A stretch of DNA of 64,000 nucleotides, taken from NCBI RefSeq assembly GCF_049306965.1, contig NC_133179.1, positions 21,139,001 through 21,203,000 of the forward strand, given 5' to 3'. The notes below the pieces were generated by a model. The model was given only the letters and a program-made list of their open reading frames with translations, was not told where the DNA came from and did no database searches. Origin of the DNA: Danio rerio. Lineage: Eukaryota; Chordata; Actinopteri; Cypriniformes; Danionidae. Below are positions 22,636 to 33,062 of this stretch, one piece after another. Position 1 is the stretch's first letter; every line of letters starts with the position of its first letter. Position numbers and translations under genes: made by a program.

Positions 22636-25600
22636 TGTTCATATACTAAAGTCATTTTAGAATTGAACACCAATTGTCCAATTGTCCCTTTAAACTTTAA
22701 ATGAAAATTCATAAGAAACACACAGAGTTGAATAACCAACATTTTAAAGAACATTGTCATTTTGTGTTTCCTTCATATTGCTTATTATTTCGGATAATTT
22801 TTTATCAACTTAAACGTTTCTAGTGTAAATTAAGAATATGGTGACTGTTGAAGGGTTAATCTGACTATAAACTGCTAAGTGTCAGTCTTTTTTATTTGTT
22901 ACTACTCAAATAAGGATCCACACAACATTTTTGTAACACTGTGCTTAAGGTAGATAACACTGATCAATTTGCATCATGAAATGTGTTATATTTAAGGCTT
23001 TTCATCATGTGTGTTGTAGGTGTTTGCTGTAGAGATTTCAACATCAGTTTGCCAGAGAAGATTCAAGCTCTCAGTGGATCCTGTGTGGTTATAAAGTGCA
23101 GATTTGAGATTAATGAAACATATGATAAAGACCTCACTGAGAGAGCTGCTGGAGTCTGGTATAAAGACACACATGATAAGAGCAGCAGCCCAGTGTTTAA
23201 CTCTAGTGCATCAACCCAGAACTCTTTTATTAAAGGGAATATAACTGGACAATTAAATTACAAGGACTGTACCACTGTCTTTTATGATGTCACATCAAAT
23301 CATAGTGGTCAGTATTTCTTCCGGATTGAGGGTGAAGGTGGACTGAAATGGACCTTTACAAAAAGCAATACTTCAGTAGTTGTGATCGGTGAGTGACTTC
23401 ATGATTAGTTATTATTAGTGTAAATTATTATCTAAAGTGTATAGAATGAAATCCTGAGACTTTATTATTAGTAATTTCTCAGATAAATATTACATTTTAC
23501 TGCTGAAGTAACTGTTGTTGTTTTTTTGTGTTTGACACTGTAGACCTTTGATCATGCCGTATTTCATGTCAATTGAAGACCATTCTGTATGTGTTTCAGA
23601 GTCTCCAGTGAATCCTCAAGTTGTGCTATATGTGAATGAGCAGGAACTGCAGGATCAGCAGGAGGTGTTGGAGGGCAGATCTGTGAGTCTGCGCTGCTCT
23701 GCTGACGATCTCTGCTCTTCTCCTCCAGCAACTCTCACATGGAGCTCCACTGCCAGAATCCCCCACAGTGAGAGCAGCAAACTACAGGAGCTCATCATCT
23801 CTGATCTGAACTTCACTGCTGCTCAGCGGCACCACAGAGTCACTTTCACCTGCTCTATAAGCTACCAGCTGCAGGACAACAACAAAACAGCTCACAGCAG
23901 CATCACATTACATGTGCAGTGTAGGACTTTTACTGCCATCTGTTCTGTTCTGCTCTTCTGCTCCATATGACACTCATAAATCTAGAGGTTTAATATCATT
24001 CTTTTTCTTGTTCAGATGCTCCTCAGATCTTAAACTCCAGCTGTAACATTGGGAATGTAAATGTGTGTTTCTGTGAGGTTGATGGGAATCCCTCTCCTGT
24101 AGTGGAGTGGCATCTGTCTGGACGTCTCGTCTCAAACTCCTCGAACATGTTCATCAGTGAAGAGCGATTGAGTAACACAAGCTTGAGGAGCTTCATCTCT
24201 CTAGATCAGTCTCTCACACAGACAAGCACTCTGCTGTGTGTCAGTAAAAACACTCATGGTAATGAAAGTCTTCAGCTTCTTCCATCTTCAACACGTGAGT
24301 TTCTTTTCCATAATTTATCCAATTAAAAAAACAATCTCTCAATATTCTATAAACAGATATCAGCACATGTAATCTTTGATTTCAGTGGGAACACTACTGT
24401 TAAAAAATTTTTAGATTGTTCTTCTGTTCTGAAAGTCATTGTTATTTTGTTATTTGAAGTCTATGACCTTCTAAAATAGGTGTGTAAAACTCTGTCCTGG
24501 TGGGCCAGTGTCCTGCAGAGTTAAGCTTCAACTTGCCTGTATGGATACAGAAGTCACCAACATTGTTCCTGGAGAGTTACCTTCCAATAGATTTAATTTA
24601 CAACCCTGAACAAACACACATCCCTGTAATTTTCAAGTGCTGCCTAATTAATTGGTTCAGTTGTGTTTGATCAGGGTTGAGGTGAACTCTGCAGGAAGGT
24701 AGCTTTCCAGGAACAGGGTTGGTGACCCCTGGTCTAGTATGAACAGTTAGACCCAAATTAGCTTGCTCAGGTGTGTTTAATTAGAGTTGAAGCTAAACTC
24801 TTCAGGACAGTCACCCTCCAGCAGAATTTGGGCACCCTTCCTCTAACACTATTTTTATTCTTTAGGTTTGAGTTTTTCCTTCATGCTGATTGGAGTTGCT
24901 GTTGTGCTTTTGGTGACTTTGATATCGGTCATTATATATCTACGGTAGGTCCAACACATATGACAAGGCATTAAGAATGAAACATATAAGAGCAATGTTA
25001 CTCCACAGAGAAGATCTCCATGTTTAAAACAACATATATACCTAATTTCAAATCGAACACACCATTTTTAAACTCTGACAGTGTTGTTGAAGTTGACCTG
25101 TGAACTTGAGGGGAACTTAATTTCCACTTGACACCTTTGATAACCACATTGACATCAGTTTTACACATAAAACTGTTAAAAAAGAGAAGTTATGTCTGAG
25201 AAAACACTGAGCATGAATACCTGCTGCTATTTGTTTTTCATAATCATGCATCAATTTCATTGACACCTCATGTATTCATGTCTTTTTACATGAGACTTAA
25301 TTATGTTGGTTTTGCTAAATGTTAATCTCATTTTAAAAATTAATCTAAATGTAAACCTGTTTTTTTTCCCTAGAAAAGAGCGTGGGAAACTTCAACAAAC
25401 CAAACAAGAAGAAAGTGCTAAAGGAAGTGGTCAAAATGCAGATAAAGTAAGTAACAGTACACAAAACACACAAATCGTTAATTTATAAACACAACATATT
25501 TATAAAATGCTAAAGTTGCAAATAAACTTAAATACATTTTTCACCACTGTACAAACGCTGAACAGTTTTCAAAAGCCACATTAGTTTTCCAGCACTAATT

Positions 25601-25992
25601 CAGCTCTATCAATCTTTCATGTTACACAGGAGAATGAAGGAGACTCTCTTTATGCCACTGTGTCATCTGTTGAAGACGCCACAGCAAATCCAGACATCCA
25701 TCGCCAAAAATCCATCATTTATTCCTCCATTGACTTCAAAAACTATAAAGCAGAGTCAGAAGAGGTGGAGAGCGTCTCTTGTCTTCATGCTGACTATGCA
25801 GTGGTCCAGCGTGATTCTGGAGGAGCAGCAGAAGCAGAGAGTTTAGTGAGAGAGTTTTCAAGATCAACAGAAGCACAGGTGATTGAGAGAGCAGATAAAC
25901 TTACTAAACAAACACCGTTAAAGCAATCAGAGGAAGAGCTCTTTGGAGTAGACTCTCAGCTTTATGAAAAGATTACATATCATAGTCCTTAG
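22362..25992 (+). CDS. SL4: Siglec-like Ig receptor with long ITIM tail
   Basis: Coding exons read as 22362-22407, 23020-23388, 23600-23920, 24016-24294, 24866-24944, 25374-25446 and 25630-25992, giving 509 residues with all phases matched. Signal peptide MDTTQKIIIFCFLLQG; V-set (16-139) with SCVVIKC, KDCTTV and YFFRIEGEGGLKW (sialic-acid arginine kept); C2 domains at 139-246 and 246-339; transmembrane helix about 343-362, uncharged; basic juxtamembrane RKERGK. The tail (390-509) carries SLYATV (Y397) and IIYSSI (Y420), both ITIM, plus ADYAVV (Y445) and QLYEKI (Y501). This is the most complete inhibitory-type tail in the window, and the likely partners are SHP-1/SHP-2 phosphatases (family knowledge). 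The third Ig exon ends 12-15 nt shorter than in the other genes, and the following intron holds a repeat cluster (24481-24842). Confidence 0.88.
22551..22632. repeat. (GA)n microsatellite
   Basis: About 80 bases of gagaga in the SL4 intron between the signal-peptide and V-set exons. At the equivalent place SL7 has only a short aagagagagg (about 44420), so this is a recent expansion. Confidence 0.95.
24481..24842. mobile_element. two overlapping copies of a CTGCAGAG-type non-autonomous element
   Basis: Blocks such as gtcctgcagagttaagcttc, ggttggtgacccctggtct and aggtgtgtttaattagagtt match a common zebrafish palindromic repeat. The first copy runs to about 24735 and a second partial copy continues to about 24842. 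It lies in the SL4 intron before the transmembrane exon. Confidence 0.55.
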
Positions 25993-28095
25993 AGTTAAAA
26001 TCATTCAAAACAATCAAGCAATTAAACAATGGGATAGGGATTATGTAGTTTTTGCACATTAACTTAAGATATTTTTACTTATTATTTACAATGTTTTATA
26101 CAATTTGTCAAAGTCTAAAATAAGTAGCGGATTTGCCATTAAAACTGGAATGTGTAGAATGTATTTTTTACAATACATGGGTCCATTCCTATCCTTCCAA
26201 TGCTTTAGATTGCGCACATAATGTTTGATGTTTGCTGTGCAGGAATTGAGTTTGATGTTCATAATCTAACACATTTGTTAAATAATTAGTTGTTAAATAA
26301 TTAAAACATTTAAATTGTTAAATAATTATACAAAGGTTCTTTATAAATTGATGATATTGACTACTGTATAACTACTGTAGTTAATATACCATAGTAAAGT
26401 GTTTATTTTTTAAAAGTATTTGAATATATTTGTATTGTTCAGTAATATTGAAATCCACCTAAACATTTACATCCACCTCACCATTTACTCATACTCAAGT
26501 GGTTCTAAAATTGATTTCTTCTGTTGAAGACAAAATAAGATATTCTGAAGATTGTTGATAAATGCTGCCATTTGGCATCAATAGTAGAAACAAAATTAAC
26601 TATGTAAATCAACCCTCAACATCCATTGGTATATCTTTCTCCAACAAAATATATTGTGTTCAGCGAAAGGAAGAACTTGGAACAAGTGAAATATAAGTGA
26701 ATTCTTTTTTGAGAGTTTTATTTTTTGCTGAACAGAGCTTTAAATATCTTTAAAATAGACGCTTCAGTCTCCACACTGAGGCCAAATTTCTAAAGGATCT
26801 ACGCATTATGGTAGCCTGTATATAGAAACATTTGTGGGGTTTTTGTGCTTTGTAATTTGGTAATTTATAAATATGTATAAATTTAGCATTAAGCAAGTTT
26901 TACATTTAAATTATGTTTAAACATTTAACTGTTTTATTATTACTTAGAGTGTTAGTTATTTTCCTTCCCAGTGTAGTGTCTGTTTAACTATTTCCTTTAG
27001 CAGTATCAAGAGATATTTATGTTCATCATGTAATTTTAAACAGATTTAGAATTATTTTTAGTAATTTCAAGCATGACGCTGAGCATTAAAAATTATCTTT
27101 ATTTAAAAATGACAAAAACGAATAATATTATCAAATTCTTAAATTAAATGTGAAATACCCAAGTATAACATGTAGAAATGACTTTTTTGAACAACATACT
27201 TCAAGAAAATTGAAAACTTGTTTTCTTTGCAATTTTGAAAATTATTTTTGTACAGTGTACACAATGACTATTCAATAAACTGCTCTTTTTATTTGCATAA
27301 TATTTTTTTCGTCAGATTTAAAAAATTTCAGTAGTGTCTAACATAAAATTTTTGTCTTGTCCCTGATTAATCAGGTGTCACCACAGCAGAATGAACTGCC
27401 AATTACTCTGGCATATGTTTTATGCAGTGTTAGCCCTTCCAGCCACAACTCTGGGAAACAGCCATACACTTTTTCATTTGTCCAATTTAGTCTGTTCAGT
27501 TTACCTATATCATGTGTCTTTGGACTGTGGGAAAAGGCAGAACTGTGCAAACACCAAGAGAACATGCAAACTCCAAACAGAAATGCCACCTGGGACTCAA
27601 ATCTACATCATTTTTGCTGTGAGGCGCTGTGTAGAAATGAATTGTGTAGTTATGTGCCCAAAACATGTAAGTAAATCTCACAGTGATTATTCCAGTGATT
27701 ATTATCATTGCATAGCAATGTCAGAGAGACATAAGAGACAACCAGTGTTGCTGGATCATCATGAAGCTCTCCAGCCATGTCCTAGCAACTCAAAACTGTC
27801 CCAAACAATAATATGTGTTGTTTATTAGTTTTAGGACAACTGTGATGATAGGTTTTTTACTTGGATAATCCATCATATAAACTTGAAACCTGAGCCTCTG
27901 GGCATTTATGAAACATTTTTGCAAGTAGGACACCTAGCAGTATCTGCGTAAATCTGCTTCAAAGGCTGGGTCAATGGAACCGATCTTAGATTCACTGTGC
28001 AATGTTTGACACCCCATTTGGCCATCGGGTGGGTATGAGTTAGCTAACTTCCAAACCATCTCTGTTTTGGAGATAGAGGTAAGTAACTTTTTAAA
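25993..28095. other. SL4 3' flank
   Basis: AT-rich sequence containing a decayed inverted-repeat element (about 26450-26720) and a DANA SINE (27355-27632). AATAAA occurs at 27274-27279. No host gene visible; the open frames around 27360-27830 lie largely inside the SINE. Confidence 0.55.
27355..27632 (-). mobile_element. DANA-type SINE
   Basis: Reverse-oriented SINE: tgtcaccacagcagaatgaa at the tail side and gaacatgcaaactccaaaca further in. Quite diverged from the consensus that I remember. Confidence 0.75.
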
Positions 28096-28104
28096 CACGG
28101 GCGC

Positions 28105-28770
28105 TCCTCAGGGCCCGGTTTTTTAAAAGGTTTAATCCGGATAAAATTGATCCGGATTTAGTAATCCTGTTTTTGCAATCTGTGATCACGTAATCCAGCT
28201 TACTTTTTGAGACAGTTTTTCAAAGCGACATTGGATTGGATCAATCTGATCCGGATAGGAACTTTTCAGGATCACTAAATCTGGATTACCAGTGCTCAAT
28301 CACAATGTAGATGGATAGATAGGCCTTTGTAAAGAGCAACAAAAAGAATAGCCAGTGTGGGGTAAATATAACTTTATTTTTATTTGAAATGAAAACTAAG
28401 AAAATTTGATAAATAATAAAATAATTATAACAATAAATAATAAAAGCAAGAAAAAACCCACCCCATCCTCTTCCAGCAGTCCGCTCATCTGAGATCTACA
28501 ACACTGTACATTGAGGATATTTATAATAAGTTTCAAATATAGATGTATTGAATAAAAAAAAGACAATGTTGAAACCTCCACAATAATGTCAGACTTCCTC
28601 ATCTAATGTGGAGAGAGCAGCTTGTCTGAGCGCATTCTTTAGAAGGCAGATCTCAAGTGTGGTCTTGGTTTGCTGCAGTTTGGTCAGAGTCAGTTGTTCC
28701 TCTGCCAGATGAAGCTGTGCTTCTGCCCAGTCTCTTTTTGGAATTGTTGAAAGTAATTTCAAAAATCAGG
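28105..28770 (-). mobile_element. Harbinger-like DNA transposon relic
   Basis: The end at about 28112-28300 is a palindrome-like block of aatccggat and gatccggat words after gggcccggttttttaaaagg. On the - strand, 28592-28741 encodes a 50-residue open stretch (PKRDWAEAQLHLAEEQLTLT at its start, LDEEV at its end) that stops at 28589-28591. Its heptad-like Leu/Gln/Glu content fits the C-terminal coiled coil of the Myb/SANT-type protein that PIF/Harbinger elements encode. The transposase itself is not seen. Class assignment is an inference. Confidence 0.4.
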
Positions 28771-28880
28771 AATTGCCATCCTTTGCATTTTTTTTTTGTT
28801 GTTGTTGTTGTTCTGTAATCATTGCATGCATCACTAATAAATATTTTAAACACAAAAATATTTTCCATTGTGATGAATAT

Positions 28881-28894
28881 CTATATATACATAC

Positions 28895-28979
<85 letters not shown>
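28881..28979. repeat. (TA)n/(TG)n compound microsatellite
   Basis: Alternating TA with an internal TGTGTG block. Confidence 0.95.
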
Positions 28980-28981
<2 letters not shown>

Positions 28982-29099
28982 TGTATATGCGAGTAATTTA
29001 TAGGTGTATATACATGTGTTTTATGTATGTGTTGATAAGCTAAGTTTGATTTAAATCCTATACGGCACCTCATACGAGTCTGTGACCATGGCGATGCTA

Positions 29100-29560
29100 C
29101 ACTGGAGAGCTCGCCACATTACACATACACTAATGTATACACATATACTCATGTATGTTAATTGATCAGATAACATGGCTTAACAATGATCAATACGTTT
29201 ATTTTGCAATAATAAATCTTTAATGTAAACAATAAATGTTAGTAATGTTTTAGTTAATGCATTAGTTGACATAAGTAAATAATGAACAACAACTCATTCT
29301 TCATTCTTCAAGTATTCATTCAAGTTTAAGGGACTTGACAGGAAGTTCATATGGCCTGCATTATTAAATATCGTTTATAAACAGATGTAACATAACAAAT
29401 CATACTAATTAACAGTATATAATGTAACTCTTTATGACTTAAGAGACTGATAGTGTCAAGTTATGTTTTCCAATGAGAAATAAAACAATTGTACTCAAGC
29501 CACTAACCACTAGGGGGCCTCAGCTGATAGATTTAAAGGCATAGTTCACAGAAGAATTGA
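29100..29560 (+). other. sequence resembling an SL leader intron
   Basis: Words such as cacatacactaatgtataca and the frequent taatg/ttaa pattern resemble the leader introns of SL4 (about 20360) and SL7 (about 41760). With the V-exon scrap at 30145 this suggests the remains of a further gene copy. Weak similarity judged by eye. Confidence 0.3.
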
Positions 29561-29649
29561 TCATTGAAAACTCCATTTATTATTAGAGTTTTTATTTTCT
29601 GGATTTTAGGTAGCATTTGCAAACAAACACATTTAATACTTTTATATGT

Positions 29650-30003
29650 TTGCTCACTGTTGCCTCACAGCAAGAAGGTCGTTGGTTCAAGCCTCAGCTG
29701 GGTCAGTTGGCATTTCATTGTGGAGTTTGCATGTTCTCCCCGTGTTGGTGTGGGTTTCCTCCGGGTTCTTCGATTTCCCTCACAGTCCAAAGACCTGCAG
29801 TACAGGTGAATTGGGTAAGCTAAATTGTACATAGTGTATGTGTGTGAATGAGAGATTATGAGTGTTTCCCGGTGATGGGTTGCAGCTGGAAGTGCATCCG
29901 CTGCATAAAACATATGTGGATATGTTGGTGGTTCATTCCACTGTGACAATCCCAGATTAATAAAGGGGCTAAGCCGAAAAGAAAAAGAATGAATGAATGA
30001 ATG
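29650..30003 (+). mobile_element. DANA-type SINE, near full length
   Basis: Forward SINE: cctcacagcaagaaggtcgt, ggagtttgcatgttctcccc, gtccaaagacctgcagtaca, ending in gaatgaatgaatgaatg. The tRNA-like head has lost its first part. Confidence 0.85.
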
Positions 30004-30144
30004 TTTTAGTAACTTTATTTACAGCACACCTAATCTCAGCCTCAACTTAAATCTGAAAAAAGGAAAATTGAAGTGCTTTTCAACCAAGCAGAAATGTGTT
30101 TGTGTGTCTGACAGCTTCAGTGATTTTCTTCTTGTGTTTCGTAG

Positions 30145-30195
30145 ATTTTGCTGTAGAGATTTCAGCATTAGCTTACCAGAGAAAATAAAACGACT
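30145..30195 (+). pseudogene. SL5p: V-set exon scrap
   Basis: After cgtag at 30144, attttgctgtagagatttca and cattagcttaccagagaaaa match the start of the V exon (CCRDFSISLPEK), then the match ends. No leader, C2 or transmembrane exon follows before the Tc1 relic. A dead partial gene copy. Confidence 0.7.
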
Positions 30196-30671
30196 ATTCT
30201 GGTTCTTCACACTTTGAAATTTGGACCTGGAATATACAAAATTAGTAAGTGCTGAACTGTCTCACTCTATCAAACTGAGACACAGTCCACTTCAAGATTA
30301 ACATTATTTTACCCTTTTTTCGTAATATTTTTCATTCAGGTGGTCAGAGAAATCAGTCTAAACATTTACAAAATACATATTTGTAAACAAAGTATGGGAA
30401 GAGTTTTAGCCTTTATTGACATATGTATGTTTTTATTAATTTGAATAGCTGCTTTTATGAATTGTGCTGTAGAGAAGAGTTTCTAAAGCACAACATTTCC
30501 TTCTAAATAATTTTAAATACATTACACTGCTATTATTCAAAAAAGGTAATGATTCACACACAAGTAATTGCTTTGTACTGTTTTTATTTTTTATTTTTCT
30601 TACATTCTACAGGTGATTAAAAGACATAGACGTTTCGGCACAATGCCTTCCTTAGTGTAAATAAATACACA

Positions 30672-31385
30672 AACAAGAAAAAGGGATCACTTAAACAACA
30701 AAACGTAACCAAGTTAATTACACTTCTGTTAAATCTAACTGCCCACTTAGAAAGCAGCAATGCTTCACAATCAATTTCACATGCTGTTGTGCAAATGAAA
30801 TAGACAACAAGGGGAAATTATAGACAATAAGCAAGACACTACCAATGAAGAAGTGCTTCTGCAGGTGGTGACCAAAGACCACTTGTCAGTTTCTATGCTT
30901 TCTGTATAATGTTTTAGTCACTTTTGAATGCTTGTGGTGATTTCAATTTAGTGGTAGCATGAGACAGAGTCTACAATCCACACAAGTGGCTCAGGTAGGG
31001 CAGCTTATCCAGGACAGCACATCAATGTGAGGTGTGGCTAGAATGATTGCTGTGTCTGTCAGCATATTGTCCAGAACATGGAGGCACTACCAGGAGACAT
31101 ACCTGTAAATCAGGAGATGTGGAGGAGGCCGTAGGAGGGCAACAGTCCAGCAGCAGGACCGCTACCTCCCCCCTTGTGCAGGGAGTAGCAGGAGTAGCAA
31201 TGCCAGAGCCCTGCAAAATGACCTCTGACATGCCACAAATGTGCAAGTGTCTGCTGTAAAGGGCAGAAACAGACTCCGTGAATGGTGGTATGAGGGCCCG
31301 ATGTCCTCATGTGGGGTATGTGCTTATAGCCCAACACTGTGCAGGATGTTTTGCATTTGCCAGAGAACACCAAGATTAGCAAATT
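30672..31385 (+). mobile_element. Tc1/mariner-like transposon relic, 5' part
   Basis: The noncoding lead (atcacttaaacaac, then tttcacatgctgttgtgcaa and gcaggtggtgaccaaagacc) is followed by a transposase start at 30959: MRQSLQSTQVAQVGQLIQD, then RTWRHYQET and QNDL. These are the N-terminal helix-turn-helix half of a Tc1-like transposase common in fish. The reading frame is interrupted (a TGA replaces CGA soon after the start), and the catalytic DDE half is missing, since the match stops near 31385. Confidence 0.7.
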
Positions 31386-31635
31386 TGCCACTTCTTGAGA
31401 TCTACCTAAGCTTAAACTCCCCTCTCGCCCTGCAAACGGGAGGGAGCCCCGGGCTTGAGGATATCATGAGCTCAGGGCTCTCTCCCGAGACAGCATGCCA
31501 AACTATCTTATTACCAATCATCAGCTAAGTGTAAACTAATCCTCAGACCTAAAATGATGTGTCAGGTGTAGATCAGCATTATCCAGGATAATCATGTAGA
31601 AGAATCACCTAAAAGAAACTATGTTTCAAAAAAGG
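31386..31635. other. unassigned spacer
   Basis: Moderately GC-rich block (about 31410-31500) with no clear coding or repeat match. Its base composition differs from the neighbouring AT-rich introns. Confidence 0.4.
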
Positions 31636-31857
31636 TGATTTGCTACTGATCAAAAAGTTCTTTATTGGCGAGATTAATTTACCACTGACAAAGCCTGTTA
31701 AAATGTCACTGCTCACAAATGGTGGCACGTTTTATAAAGTAGTGTGTTTGGCAATTAAGGAAAGTGGGAGAACTGAAACAAACTGTCCTTCAATTACAAT
31801 TTTCTACTCCACCAACTTATTCCTGTTATCAACAAAACCTCAACCCACTGGTCCGAC

Positions 31858-32097
31858 ATGGTACCAACAACAGTTAGCACACACAGCCCTAATAGTAAAA
31901 CAACAGCGAGGACGAGAACAGAAAAACCACAGACAGCATTAAGAAAAAAGGAAATTACTTATGCTGTTCTTCACCATTCCATACACATAAACCAGAAAAG
32001 ACAGAGAGGTCCAAAAACAGTGCCTAGCCCGTACTCAGAAAACTCCACCCGCCCAACGGTAGTGCCAATTGATCCTTTAATTTGTTCTTGTGCTTAG
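31858..32097 (+). other. unassigned ORF with an ITIM-like motif
   Basis: A 79-residue open frame ending at TAG 32095-32097. It is Thr/Pro/Lys/Arg-rich and has KKEITYAVLHH, in which ITYAVL fits the ITIM pattern, followed by a basic stretch (NQKRQRGPK) and SPYSEN. It does not match any SL tail. It could be the cytoplasmic exon of another immune receptor or a chance frame; no Ig or transmembrane exon is recognisable next to it. I do not assign a function. Confidence 0.25.
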
Positions 32098-32729
32098 TGG
32101 ATAATAGTATAATTGTCAAACATGAATTAGCCTCGTACTTCTCCTGAAACTTGTTTATAAAACTTTGCTTAGGTAAAATAATCCCCAGGACAGAAAAATC
32201 GTTTCTCTTGCATTATTTGTTTGCAAATGCTGCTTGGTTTGTCATTTGTCTCTAAGGCATTGGTGTTTTTAAAAGAGACTAAGATGGAGATTTATAAATG
32301 TAATTATATACATAAGTTTTATCCAATGTAAAGTGACAACTGACACACAAAATAGCTTGATTTATTAAACACAATAAAAATACTTAAATGTTGTTTAATG
32401 GCAGGTAATGTTAGTCCAGACTGTGTGCTTTTTGTTAATCTTTGATAGCAGTGGTCGTGACAGAAATATGAAAATGTGAGTTTCTACCAATTAAAATTAA
32501 CATAAACTGCTGAACAGTTTAAACAGAGACTAGAGTTTTTCAGTACAGACTCAAACCTGTCAGTGTTTTAAATCATTCTCCAAGTTAATGAAAGAGAGAA
32601 CATGCTAAAGAAATCAAATAAACAAAAACAATACATACATAAATTTACAAAACAGCTAAAAGCTTAAAGCTTATGAATATGTGAGTGACTTAAAACCCTC
32701 TCTTTGTTTTTAAGGTAAAACAGGCTAGT

Positions 32730-32885
32730 TGTTGACACAGAGTCACAAAAACCAAATACTGACTGATCTTCCTGTAACCTTACACTTCTGCTCAGCCTCA
32801 CATCAGCAGCAGTGCAGCTCTTATCATTCACGCATTTGACACACATCTTGACAGCTGCACTGGTTTCACTGTTTTCTCTTTTCTG
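32730..32885 (+). promoter_or_regulatory. SL6 promoter and noncoding first exon
   Basis: gctcagcctcacatcagcag and the donor TTCTG|gtaagt after 32885 match the other SL first exons. The upstream box differs: instead of ACAGGAAGTTCAGTC the sequence reads acagagtcacaaaaacc, and the nearest GGAA core is inverted (atcttcctg, about 32767). The start-codon exon begins at 33039. Confidence 0.55.
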
Positions 32886-33062
32886 GTAAGTCAAGTGATA
32901 AATGCTGACAATTGTAGTTTTGTATTTCAAAAAATCATTTTGCATTAATTTGTGGGGATTTGTATAGAAATTTCATTTAAGTTATTGTTTTGGTATTATT
33001 TTTTTCCTATCTGTTTATGCACTTGTGTTTCACCACAGGACTGAGTGTCTGTTAATGAAGAG

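Noticed and set aside
22475-22760. Arg-Glu and Ser-Leu repeat ORFs
   Set aside because: Translation of the (GA)n tract in an SL4 intron.
27357-27828. Several overlapping open frames of 70-145 codons
   Set aside because: They lie largely in a reverse-oriented DANA SINE and its flank; SINEs are often open by chance and no protein family is recognisable.
31022-31528. Open frames on both strands near 31.0-31.5 kb
   Set aside because: Most overlap the Tc1/mariner relic; the transposase frame is the only one with recognisable motifs and it is interrupted.
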